Position numbers and translations under genes: made by a program | Source: Hyaloperonospora brassicae | Lineage: Eukaryota > Oomycota > Peronosporomycetes > Peronosporales > Peronosporaceae | Direction: 5' to 3' | DNA length: 64,000 nt | Assembly: GCA_947650285.1 (NCBI GenBank) | Contig: CANTFL010000234.1 | Span: 62,001-126,000, forward strand | Notes under the pieces: generated by a model | The model's database searches: none | What the model was told of the DNA's origin: nothing | What the model saw: the letters and a program-made list of their open reading frames with translations, nothing else | In this document: one piece after another, positions 44,217 through 55,571 of the stretch | Layout of the letters: each line of letters begins with the position of its first letter | Position numbering within the stretch: position 1 is the first letter of the stretch

Positions 44217-45302
44217 CTATCGTTGCGTATCATTTGGGTTTGCAGTAATAAACGCTTTTCTACCTAATCGATAGAAGTCGACGTGACCAGACACAAAGAT
44301 GCGCGTGTTGGACATAGATACAACAAACAAGCATATCGCGGTGTCGACGATCAAGCAGCTGCGAATCGTCAGACTGTGTTTTGAATGTGACACATCATCA
44401 CAAGCGGCACGAGCTCGCACCCTCTTTCGGGCACCGACAAAGTCGAAAAAGTTGTGAATGACACTGGTAAAGAAAGTGCCGCTTATGCAACGGAGTCATG
44501 ACTTCGTCGATTTCGCAGTGGCGAAGCATCGTGGAAAAGGCCTGCGTGTGAAGAGCCTTCACATCAGCGTAAGCACTCTACTTGATCGCGCATCGCAATG
44601 CAGTCTCAGATAGACCTCATCTTCGTCGAGCCGCCTAGAGCACTGGCAATGCAACAGCCGCAAAAACGGATGAGCGCGAGCAATTTGCCCCTATAAGCTG
44701 CAAGTCGTGACCGTAGGGCAACACGCGGCCGGTAGATGACGTCTTGCTGCAGTAGCGCGTGCATGTCGAGTGAGCGCAATGTTGCAACGGGCGATTCGCG
44801 TTTGTTGTGTATCAAGAGCTGGTATGTGCCTTTTGTCACGAGAAACAGCAACTTGTTGAACGTTACGGTTCGTTGTAGGATGTCCAGGTCGACATCTGGT
44901 CCTAGATGACAGGCTTCGTCAATGCGCTGCTGCCAGGAGCCTTTTTCCGTTACAACTTGCTACTATGCGATTAGCCGTACTCGACAATACGGGCGGCATA
45001 TCTCCAAAAAGATCTGCCTGAGCACAACCTTCCCGATATGGTCGAATAAGCTCGACGTGAACGTGCGGTAGGCGCGCATTACGCCGCAACTTTCTAGACA
45101 ATACATGCGGCCAAATGAGGCTACATCTCAGCACAACACACGTCTGTCCCCAATGACAAAGCGTCCTGTTTCTGATTCCATGGTGCCATCCATCTAGACT
45201 GGCACATATCTGAAAGCTGTTCACTCGCGTGTTCCAGTTTGACAAAGAAAGGCAATCGCCCTTGTCCAATAGAGTGCAGCCAGTCGCCCAGCGCTCCCAC
45301 AC
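44217..45302 (-). pseudogene. Unidentified protein-coding relic, minus strand
   Basis: Successive minus-strand frames give protein-like sequence: WATGCTLLDKGDCLSLSNWN (45,302 on), VHVELIRPYREG, then after a frame change near 44,945 a stretch with DVDLDILQRTVTFNKLLFLV and YQLLIHNKRESPVATLRSLD, then after further breaks TRIFVSGHVDFYRLGRKAF near 44,300-44,240. I do not recognise the family. An inverted second copy of its last part begins at 63,838, so the unit is repeated. Whether it is a host gene or part of a mobile element is open. Confidence 0.5.
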
Positions 45303-45927
45303 ACGCGCAGTCAGTCAGTCAGTCAGTCAGTCGGTCAGTCGGTCAGTCCCCATGACTCGCAGTGTGCTGGAACAGACGGGGTCTCCCAGCGCGAGCAGCG
45401 GTGCGTACTGATCCCTCTTCTCGCTCTGCATCTCCTCTTGTTGGCTCGTCCAGTTCCGTTTGCGCTCACTGTGATAGGCGCTGTCGTTGTGTGTGTGTGT
45501 GTGTGTGCGTAGACTCGTCGCCTGTGCTTGTTGCAGCGCCAGAGTGCCAGCGATCGCCCGGTCGTCCCGTGGAGACAGAGGAAGACGAGGTGGGGGCGGC
45601 CGCTTATCGGTTGTAGAGGCTGACGTGTATAGGCGTGCGTACTGTACATGGACACGGACGGACCAGAGTCTGAGCTCTGTTGTTTTGTGCCCCGCATTTG
45701 CGTGCGTTTTGTGCAGTCGGATGGCGACGAAGTAGAAGCGATTGAAGCGATCGAAGCGATTGAAACGAAGAATGCAAGCGACACTGAGAAAAAGCGATCG
45801 TCGGTTTGTACCTCTTGTGTTTGTCTCTGCATTGCGTCGTTTTGCGGAAGTAGCAAATGTGGGTCTGACTGCAGCTTTCCTTCCCTCGCGACAGCGTCGA
45901 CTGCAGACCAAGCTGGGCGTCGCTCGA
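45303..45927 (+). promoter_or_regulatory. Upstream region of the ATAD2-like gene with two microsatellites
   Basis: Contains (cagt)n, with some cggt variants, at about 45,309-45,349 and (gt)n at about 45,487-45,508. No TATA box or clear initiator assigned. An in-frame ATG at 45,742 would add 62 Arg-rich residues to the downstream protein. Confidence 0.5.
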
Positions 45928-48900
45928 ATGCCCTTGTCGTCTACGGATCACGAAGACGCCAATAGCGTCTCGTCCTTGTCGACCTCGCGCTATGCGTTGC
46001 GCACGCGGCACGTCAACTCGGAGCGCTTTGACGAGTCCATTTACAATGACGTGTTTATGAACTCGATTGCGGCTTACCACGATCCGACGCCAGCTGTGTC
46101 TTCCATGAATAGCAAGAAGCGTAGACGTTGTCGTGGCAGGAGTCGGAACCGCCGTGCCAATCGACTTCGTTGCCGCGTAGACGAAGAGGAAGACGATGAG
46201 GAGGAGGAGGAGGAAGACGATGATGAAGAAGGGGATGACCCGCTGGGTCAGGAGATGAGCATGCGCGAAATAAACAAAAAGATCAAAATGCAGGGTCGTG
46301 AAGAACGAGAAAGGTCACAGGTGTTACCACGACAAGGCCGCCCGCTTCGTTATGCTTTACGGTCTCGAGGTAGTCTCACTATGAGCGAGGAGAGCAGCGC
46401 GTCATCGTTTTGTCGTAGGACAAAACGATCGCCGCTGGGGTTAGGTGTAACAGATAACGACCACGCGGAGGCCGAACATGACAGAGGAGAAGACGAGGGC
46501 GTGCAGTCCGAAAATGACGATGCGAACTCTGAAGATGCAGGTGGTGACGACGACGACGATAACGTCGAAGAAGAACCAGCACGTGCGGGTCGTTACTACT
46601 TGCGGCAGCGTCGACAAGCTCCTGTCGGCAACAGCATGACTACTCGAAGCCGATCCAAGGTTGGCTCAGTGCCTGCGTTTGAACGTGGAGATACATCGCG
46701 ACGATATTCACTTCGTGACCGATCGAAGACGCACCGAACGGGCACCAATGAAGATGTGACTGCCTCGCCGGAGACTCCAGCTTACGCAGAGTACCTGAAG
46801 CGACGAGCTGGTCGCACTTCGAGAAGAAGTAGGGCGAACCAATCTGGGATCAATAGACGGCTATTTTTGTCGGACATGGACTCACCGCCTCATTCGCGCC
46901 GTCACCGAGGCCGAGCTCGACGCAAGTACGACCAGGGACATCGAAGCCGACGCCGGCGACCCCTCTCGTCCACTTCTGGCTCGTCTTCATCCTCAAGTAT
47001 GCGCACAGACGAGGACGAATCTGACGGCGGAATGCGTACGGGCAGTCCGTGGCGGTCTTCCAAAGGTGGTCGAAGAAGTGGAAGCTCACGCGCCGATATC
47101 ATGCCTGTGGAAGTAGACCGCAGCATCTCTTGGGACAGCGTGGGTGGTCTCACGACGCATATTGAAGCGCTGAAAGAAATGGTGATGCTACCGTTGATGT
47201 ACCCTGAATTTTTTGATAAGTTCAAGGTAGCACCGCCGTCAGGTGTTCTGTTTTATGGGCCGCCGGGCACGGGAAAGACGCTGCTAGCTCGAGCTCTGGC
47301 AAATTCCTGCTGCTTGTACGACAAAGATGAACAAGGTCGTGGTCCAGACGGAGCAACGGGTCATGCGCAGTACGGCGAAAAGAAGGAAAGGCCTAGGAGG
47401 CATGTTGCATTTTATATGCGAAAAGGAGCGGACTGTCTGAGTAAATGGGTGGGAGAAGCTGAGCGACAACTACGCCTTTTGTTTGAGGAGGCTAAACAGA
47501 ACCAGCCCTCGATTATATTTTTTGACGAGATCGACGGTCTTGCGCCTGTGCGCAGTGCCAAGCAAGATCAAATTCACGCATCTATTGTTTCGACGCTGCT
47601 GGCTCTTATGGATGGCATGGATTCACGTGGACGCGTCGTCGTAATTGGAGCAACCAACCGGCTTGATGCAATTGACCCTGCGTTGCGTCGCCCTGGCCGA
47701 TTTGATCGAGAACTAGGATTTAAGCTACCGAGCGTGAATGAGCGGAAGAGCATGCTTGCGATCCACTCCAAACATTGGGACCCTCCGTTGTCAGACAAGT
47801 TTTTATCCGAGCTTGCTGAGCAAACGTTGGGCTACTGTGGCGCCGATATCAAAGCACTTTGCGCGGAGGCAGCTTTATGTTCTCTGCGTCGCGTGTACCC
47901 GCAAGTGTACGCAAGTGAGAACAAGCTTCTGATCAATATGGACAAGGTAGTGGTAGCCCGCGGGGATTTCGCCAAGGCAGCAAAAAAGATCACTCCGGCT
48001 TCTCACCGCACCGTCAGCTCGTTCGCATCGCCACTACCGCATGCCGTCAAAGCGCTGCTACAGCAGCACTTATCGAAGGTGTTGCGAGACGTTTCTCGTC
48101 ACTTCCCGCTTTTTCCTCTGAGCAGAACGTCCACGGATGATGTCGTTGTCACGGATGATGGCGCAGGCGAAGATGTTAGGGCTGGGGATGACGAAAACGA
48201 AAGCGAGGACGATGTGGATATATATGGGATCGTGAACCATGATGAGTGCGATGTTTGTCGTGGGAACGAGATCGAGCTTCTTCGCTGTGACGCCTGTCCT
48301 AAGGCTTTTCATCGTGCATGCCTTGCAGACGTGACTGCGGCTTACGAGGAGAGCAAAAGCCGTGACGGTTCGTGGCTGTGCCCTGACTGTTATGACTCAG
48401 TTTCCACTGCTCGAAGAGGGGCACGTTGCGTGCAAAAGAAGCGTGTCCACTCCATCGCGAGTCTTAGGTTGCCTTGCCACTCGGGTTTTCCTCGCGTCTT
48501 GATTGCAGGCAAAGCTGGCATGGGACAGCAGTATATCGGTCCGGCGCTACTGCATTCATTGGAAGGATTGACGCACTTCTCACTGGACTACCCTTCCCTC
48601 GTGGCCGACTCCAACTCGCACTCCCCAGAAGAAGCACTCATTCGGAGACTCACCGAGGCGCAGAAATGCCTGCCCTGTGTACTCTACCTTCCGCAGGTTG
48701 AGTTATGGTGGAAGAATGCAAGCGAGTCAATGCACCTGACCTTGACGATGATGTTGACAACTCTTCAAGCTCAAGGCAGCCTGCCAATCATGTTTTTGGC
48801 GTGCACGGCGTCGTCCTCGTGTAATGAGCAAGGTCTACCGGATGACTTGCTGGCGCTATTTGAGAAAGATCCGAGCGTGTCCGCGACATCTGTGGTCATG

Positions 48901-50906
48901 GAGCTGGGCACGCCAAGCAAGAGTGAGCGCCATGCCCATTTTGAGCAACTGTTCGCCTCGATTGCTACGCCCCCGTCTGTTCAAAAGACCAACAAAACCA
49001 AGAGCAGCCATCTTGAGGTGCTGCCATTGGCGCCACTTTCACCCGCAAGGCCCGATATGAAACTGACGTCGGCAGAGCAGCAGAGAAGGAAAGAGCGAGA
49101 CTTTCACTTTTTGCGTGAGCTGCGCATCTTCTTGAGTCAGGTGCTGGCGTACTGCTATTCGCAGAAAGCGTACACACCCTTCTTTGTACCGGTGGATCCC
49201 GTTGCAGTCCCGAACTACTACCTGATTGTAAAGCGCCCCATGGACTTGAGTACAATGCGTGACAAACTCGACGATGAAGAGTACACATGCTTTGAGCAGT
49301 TCATGGAGGACATCCAGCTTATCGTACGGAATGCCAATGTTTTCAATCCCAAACGCAGCACCACGCGTCACATTGCGCATGCAGCTGGTACGATGAAGGA
49401 CAACATCTTGTCGTATGCTCACCGCTTCCGCATACGCCAGGGTTACGACCTTTTCGCCAAATGTCGTGAGGTGACAAAGCGGCTCCGAGCGCATCCAACA
49501 CTATACGGAGAATACGGTCAACGATTTTTGAATGCTACTGGAAAGAGCTCTCGCACGAATCATGTCTGCACGTACGAAAAGCCCGGCGCACGCGCCAGTG
49601 TCCGTGGTGTGAAGGATCCTGATCTTAGCGTGGCTGCAGCGCTCTCTCGCGCGACGGCAATCACAGGTAAGTCTGCTATGCACGAAGTCGCTGTGAAAAA
49701 GGAGCTTGCGGCTGATGTTCGAAGCAAAACGAAAGTCGTGCGGGTAGCTCAGTGGTTTCATGATGAAGAGGAGGAGGCAAGAAAGCAGAGCAAGACAGGT
49801 GAGTGCACCAAAACGGAAAGCTGCAACGAAGCAGATGTGGAGGTGGTAGAAGATAGAGATCACGAGGTGTTTGACGAGGGCGACCGCGTTTTCGTGAGCA
49901 GTCGAACGCACCCAGGTGTCAATCGTGAGGGTGGTGCTGGTATCGTGCTGGGCCGCAATAAGGACGGCACGTACAATGTCAAGTACATTCTCGGTAGAAG
50001 TGAAAAGGCCGTGAGTGTAAACTACATCAAGCGGTTGACGGATAATGCAGTGATGGAGTCAGTGAAGACGCAACGGATCGTGGCCAATAGCTGGACAGAT
50101 GCAGCCAGATCCGTGCGCCTTATTCAGGACGAAGAAACGATGGACGAGACGGACTACTTTGATGAATTGTTGTGGCCCATCTTGAGCGAGGAAGGGTGGA
50201 AACGCGACGACAACTTTGATATCATCGAAGCGTCAGGCGAGGAGTCTGGTCTGGCCGTGCAGCGCGTCGTCTTTACTCCGGGCACGACGCGCAACGGTGA
50301 GACCGTGACTCTGAATGGTGTGCTCGAGGCGCTGGAGTATGTGTCGGCAGATGCTGATCTGTCGCAGAAATGCTTTGGCTATCGGTACGCGGAAGGCATG
50401 ATGACCGCTGAAGCTCCTGCCGAGAGCGGTAGTGACCAAGGCATTGTTGCAATCGGGAAAGTGTCTGCAAATGAGGAAAAAGCCGCCACTGCTGAGCCAA
50501 CGGCTGATGAGCCTGCGCACGAGGTGCATGGCGAGGAGCAGACGGAGGACGTGCCAAAGATGCCAGACTTTATTTATGACGAGGTACGGTGGCACGCTTA
50601 TGGCTATGCCTCGTTTTGTGACGACTACTAACGGTATCGTGCTGTCAACGTTTGCTGTAGGCTCGAATGGATGCAGTCTTGACGAAGATCGTGGAAAAGA
50701 CGGCAGGCTGGACTGTCGACAAGCTGCGTGACGAGCTGCTGGTGCTCAACAAACTGGCGTACCCGTATCGCAATAGCTTTGACCGTACCGAGCTGATGAT
50801 GGTGAGAAGAGAGATGCCAAATGTCGATGGAATAACTACACTGGCTAACAGCTTGTTTCTTGACTTTGACCTCCAGCTCCTCGAGGCCCACGAGATGGCG
50901 ATGTAG
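45928..50906 (+). CDS. ATAD2-like bromodomain AAA ATPase with PHD finger and Tudor-like domain (3 exons)
   Basis: Chromatin-associated AAA ATPase. Proposed exons: 45,928-50,583, 50,661-50,801 and 50,877-50,906, giving about 1,608 residues. Residues (from 45,928): acidic/Arg-rich tail 1-390; AAA domain 390-620 with Walker A GPPGTGKT (about 444) and Walker B IIFFDEIDG; C4HC3 PHD finger about 774-823 (CDVCRGNEIELLRCDAC...WLCPDC); degenerate second AAA (GKAGMGQQYIG) about 845-990; bromodomain about 1,052-1,181 with the acetyl-lysine Asn in RNANVFNP; Tudor-like GDRVFV...GTYNVKYI about 1,314-1,370. Introns of 77 and 75 bp have GT/AG ends and ctaac branch sites, and splicing keeps the frame; reading on through intron 1 meets a stop at 50,631. 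The spliced end (WTVDKLRDELLVLNKLAYPY, HRT-like RTELMM) matches the ATAD2 family C-terminus. Start uncertain: ATG 45,742 is also in frame. Confidence 0.9.
50584..50660 (+). other. Intron 1 of the ATAD2-like gene
   Basis: Donor gag|gtacgg, branch-like actactaac near 50,622-50,630, acceptor tttgctgtag. Removal joins codon GAG to GCT in frame. Confidence 0.85.
50802..50876 (+). other. Intron 2 of the ATAD2-like gene
   Basis: Donor atg|gtgaga, branch-like ggctaac near 50,843-50,849, pyrimidine-rich acceptor gacctccag. It falls between codons and leads to a 30-bp last exon ending at TAG 50,906. The duplicate at 38,344 on keeps both splice signals. Confidence 0.85.
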
Positions 50907-51166
50907 TGAGTGACGAGAACGAAACAGCTGGCGACAAACAGTAGACGTCGGAAGTGTCTTGAAGTACGTGAAGAGATTACTCTCTCATCAGTAATAACGC
51001 CATCGAACTTAGACGGACGAGCCCCCCACTCCCTCTGTGTGATGACTATCGCGTTGGCAATCGAAACGAAGTCGCTGCATTGTGCGTGTTGCTCACTCTC
51101 TCCGTGTTCTCCGTCAACGTCGCGTCCTCACTCTTCTCTTCTCCTCTTCCCCTCTCTCCCTCTTCA

Positions 51167-51228
51167 CTGCCCATCGTATACGCACTCGTCTCGCGCGAGA
51201 AAACTGTGCTGGCCGAGTACACGGCACA
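51167..51228 (+). pseudogene. VAMP7-like gene fragment with lost start codon
   Basis: The leader (50,907-51,166) and first about 20 codons match the VAMP7-like gene at 38,462-38,785. The initiator ATG is CTG here, and similarity stops at about 51,228. Just after it, 51,268-51,345 resembles the 5' flank of the B56-like gene, so the rest of VAMP7 and B56 was deleted from this copy. Confidence 0.88.
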
Positions 51229-51345
51229 TCGAGCGACTTCTCTAGCGTCACGCACGCACATGCTAGTCACCGGATCAGGATCAGCTTGGGCGCCATGCAT
51301 CAAAATGAGGCGCGGTAAAAGCACTTATCGCTGAGGCGCGACCAA

Positions 51346-53019
51346 CAAGAAGACCAAACTTGGAGTTGAGCCAACAGACGGTCAATTGCTTCGGCTCAAG
51401 CACGTGGCGCTACCTGTAACGGCCGCGGACGTACCTTCGAGAATACGGGCAGACATCGAGTGCGTGTGTCCGGATGTCGCTGTCACCGTCGGACGGACCT
51501 GGAAAAGGGGCTGGTAGATCGCTTGCTCAGTCTGCGTAACTACGGTCCGGACTCAGCGGAACAGGAGCGTCCACAAGCAGGAAAGTGTGACACCCGAACA
51601 AGCGGTCGCTGGAGTTCGACACCTTCTTCTTCGACAGCTGCGCGCAGTCGTGATCAAGGACAAACGTCATGGTAGACATAGGACAATAGCATCTTCTTCC
51701 GCCTCGCAGCAAAACAGTTCCAGAAACCCCTCTCACATCTGTAGACGGTAAGTGACAGCCTTTGTAGGCGATAGGAATCATATTTTAGGGCCCCCGAGAA
51801 GCTGAGGGTGTTTAAGAAATCTTGCAAGTCGTAACGGCAATTCGACCGTCTGGTTCTCATGATCGAACGTGGAACTGAATTATTGATAGGAAATTGGAAA
51901 GTGCTTGCTCGAAGTGTGCAAATTGATGTAATTAGAACATGAAACACAAACAATAGTGTATCGTCTAAAGTCATCGAGCCGTTCTACCGGAGTTACACTT
52001 TGAATGATCAAGCAAGCTCTAATTACGCGCTTGACAATGAATGCGATACAAATTATTACATCCTAGAGGCAACGCACGGTAACGGACTTATCGTCCGCCA
52101 CCTTACTAAATTGTGTATAATTGAATATCTCAGCCGCAAAGATAAAATTACCTACGCAAATCAGGGTCTGACGAATGTCAGCTCCTTGAAGGTGTGTATA
52201 CAGAAGTCACTATACCAGGCGGCAAAAACATTGCGTTGCAGCAGCTTGGCGACATTCATTGTATAAACGTCGCCTAGACGTTGACAGATTGTCGACATGC
52301 AATTTGATGTACACATGCATCTGAAGCAATAGGAGCATATTTGTCGAAATAAATCTGCTTATCCCTCGAGACCGCGCACATTATGTCCGTTTGACAATAT
52401 GCCTCCCACGCTGCCGGGTCAAACGCTAAACACAGTGGCGTGGCAGGCACGAAGGGAGCTGGGAGGCAGGTGGATAGGCACGGGATAGTTGTTGAGATCA
52501 GCGTAGGGCCTTGCGACGAGTTCAACGTCTGTGTGCCCAGACAGCCGCTGCTCTGAGGGTAGTGGACGTGCAACCGTTCGGGCAGTATGATTGCCGCCCT
52601 GCCGGGTAAAGGCATATCCAAGGCTTATTTAAGCTCGTTCAGGATATAAAATTCGGCGTATAAGCTTCAGAAAAGCTTGTAGATATCCTTAGATCCATGT
52701 ATGGCGTCTGTGCACCCGGGTAGTCGCTGATTTACGGGTGATGAATGCGCATCTGGTAAGACGCGGATATCGAGAGAATGTGAGTATACTTGCGGACGTA
52801 CTAACGAACGCATTGTCTGCACCGAGGTTGTATGCACTGAGCCAAGTGATCGGTTTTAGATATATTGATTGGATTCTATGGTGACAAAGCACGATATACT
52901 CGTCCTGATAAGGACAGTGTCGATGCGGAGGAGCGCTGAAAGACAAGCTATGAGCTGATGTCCTTAGAAAGCGACACAAACAATTTGTAGTGATCATGCT
53001 CACGTCGAACAACTGTATA
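51346..53019. other. No gene recognised
   Basis: Short frames on both strands without recognisable domains; possibly decayed remnants of the duplicated block and of relic E. Confidence 0.4.
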
Positions 53020-55137
53020 AGTTCGTACTATTATTTCAGTGCAATAAGGATTTGATAGCTACCCAGGAGATGTCAAAACCTACAACAATTTCTCTTTTGC
53101 ATCGGACATGTGTACTCAGGCCGCTAAGCTGGATATTGACTTCCTACACGTATCCCATCGGTACCCTCAAGATGTACCCTCAAAATGCAGTTGCACAATC
53201 ACATCGATATCATCTGCTATCGACGCTCCAGTTATAATAGCACTACGTTCGTATCGCTTCTGGGCGAAAGGTTTCTCTTTGTTTGGATGCTGCCAGCTAG
53301 GCATGTATCCATGTAGCGGTCCGATAGATTTTTCTAGTGGTGGACCTTCGGTTTTGCCTGTGTGTTCAACACATCTCCAGGCAGCTTTCTTCGCAGTCAA
53401 GTGATCAGCTACACTGAGATCTTGTGCAGTCGTGGCAATATCCGAGCCACAAGTAAGACCATCATCATTACTCGTAGAGCTTTCACACGCTTGTAGACAC
53501 TCTAAAGTGCTATTCAAATGAGGATGATTAACATGTGGCAGGCATGGGCACGGTTCGATGCTGCCAAGTATTCATGGCTTGTAGCTTCTGATCCATGGTA
53601 GATCATAGGTGACATCATTGTAGTCGTTAGAAGCCAGTACGATTCGTTATCGTAATATTCATCTTCTAGTGTGCAGTGGATCCCCACTACATTTCTTCAC
53701 TGTTTCGGATGCACATGCCAAGGAGCATTATTATCCCCGTTTGAAGCGACCTCGTGTCCTAAGAACATGAGCCTACAATCCCCGTGACTGGCGTAGAACA
53801 ATTTTCGCGGGGCGCAAAGTGAAACCTCTTTTGCCACTTTGATCTTCAAAATAATGTAGCATACCTCACGACTAGGTATAGCAACACAACTCGATTGTGT
53901 ATTGATAGCAACCTTTGTCAAGAGAAATGTACATGTTCTTGGATTTGTTGGATCTGCAGGTCACTTCTCCTCTACTAACCGTAACATTGTTCGAATATCC
54001 TCTGCGCTTTTGCGACTTCGCAACGACGTTGTCTTCTCGTCATTTGTCTTGATTAGTGGACGGCTGATCACTATGCTCAGTGTTACAATTTGATGGACGC
54101 AAAGATCCATACTTGAAGTCGCAGTGGTTTACTTGGACAGGAGTCTCCAGTTCTAGGCGGAACAATTGCACTATGATCGGATCATTCGCGAGGTCCTTGA
54201 TAAGCACAGTGACTTTTACTTGCTCATCAATAAGCTTACACACGACACAAACCACGATGTATCGTGTGTGTCGAGCGCAGTATGGATATCACTCTCACCT
54301 TGATTCAAGTCCATGAGCTCATCTCTAGCCCTGTAATTAGCACGCGAAGGATCAAACGGTACGTCTGAGACGCTCCTTGAATATATCATAGACTCAAACA
54401 CGTATGAGCTGTACAAATTTAGCCCTATGCCCAGGCTTGGGCACGTCTACGTAAGTTGAGCATGCCGAGCGTCATCTTCGACTCATCGCGTTCGATGCGA
54501 AGGGCTTTGATGGTATTGTCAAGTTAGATGGATCATCGTAGCAAAACGTCCCCTTCGACAACCTTGATATTAGGAATTATAATCTTCAAGTTTCCGGTCG
54601 AAAACTCATGCTTCGACCTACCAACAGCCCGGCAACAGCAGCTTTAGCTTACTGTTGGTCCAACTTTTTAAACCGTTGGCCAACTTGTTTTCTCGACACT
54701 TTTCACTACTTGTAACATTGTTGGTGAAGTAGGGATTTCGTTTGTTAGGCAATGTCAAGTTCAGGATGCACGAACTAATCCGTAGCAGCATGTTGCTCCC
54801 CAGAATGAACAACATGGCGTTTACGGCCGGCCACCTACAGTCGACGCCCGTTTGTTCTTTCGCAGTCCATTAGACGCGACTCAAATAAACGAAGCCTTCA
54901 CGCGTATCCTAAAGGTTTTCAGTGTGACGATTCTGTGATCGGTACATAAACCGCGAAGTACTACCAGGTGTAACATCTGACCCCGCGTATACGGATGACA
55001 GTATAAACTTTCCCTACTGAAGACAGCGTAGGTAGGCTCCTTGTAGACTCACGTATACGTACGTGCTGCAGAAGCGAGTATACTAACGTATGGACGTGAT
55101 TATAAGGTATAAAAGTGACCTGTATCGAGGACGGTAT
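53020..55137 (-). mobile_element. Element E: old minus-strand gypsy relic related to D
   Basis: Degenerate frames align in order with element D: gag start (TREGFVYLSRV near 54,890), gag core (about 54,420-54,220), IVQLFRLELETPVQVN (about 54,170, compare SHLFRLELKTLEEAI in D), MTKVAINTQSSCVAI (53,921 on, compare MTKVAPDTQSLCVSA), and the segment with TAQDLSVADHLTAK (about 53,420). At 54,961-54,975 the minus strand reads tgttacacctggtagtactt, the LTR end plus primer site of this family, so 54,970-55,137 is part of E's 5' LTR, cut by the insertion of D. Confidence 0.72.
55133..55137. repeat. Target-site duplication of element D (left)
   Basis: ggtat here and at 63,040-63,044, immediately outside the two LTRs. 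Confidence 0.9.
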
Positions 55138-55527
55138 TGTAACGGGGCAGCTCGTTACATGGAATTGTCACTTTAAAGAAAGGGACAATAAAGAATATGA
55201 AGTTGAATATTCGTTGAACAATATCACCAAAGTGGTGATATTGAAGGTTCGACCAAAGAGTCTGTTCATTGGTTGATATCTTGATGATATCAACCCACCA
55301 ATCGCCGCAAGACGCGCGCAATGAGTGGTGACGAGACGTTACCATACACTCAGTTATATTAGCACAAATAAATTAGGTCAAACAGAGAGACAATAGTTTA
55401 AAGACTTAATTATATTAATATAACAGTTCTGCTTTTACCTTACCTACGCATCCTCGCTTGACTTGTGTACGTCTGTCGGGGCACCGATACCCTTGCGTTA
55501 AGTTCACGTAAGGGTGTGCCCGTTACA
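55138..55527 (+). repeat. Element D 5' LTR
   Basis: Begins tgtaacgggg and ends gcccgttaca; 390 bp. It contains a 10-bp stem pair caatatcacc (55,219) and ggtgatattg (55,234), present also in the 3' LTR. Confidence 0.95.
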
Positions 55528-55529
55528 CC

Positions 55530-55545
55530 TGGTAGCACTTCGTAG
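55530..55545 (+). other. Element D primer binding site
   Basis: Two bases after the LTR, tggtagcacttcgtag starts with TGG as expected for pairing with a tRNA 3' CCA end. The same motif is seen in relic E. tRNA identity not determined. Confidence 0.6.
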
Positions 55546-55571
55546 TCCTTCCAAGGACTACAACATCCAAC

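Noticed and set aside
45742..45927. N-terminal extension of the ATAD2-like protein from ATG 45,742
   Set aside because: The extra 62 residues are Arg-rich and unstructured, and the conserved-looking sequence starts right after Met 45,928; kept only as an alternative.
49667..49830. Strong splice-donor-like sequences caggtaagt and caggtgagt inside the ATAD2-like coding region
   Set aside because: The frame stays open across both, no convincing branch site and pyrimidine-rich acceptor follow at a fitting distance, and the protein reads naturally through them.
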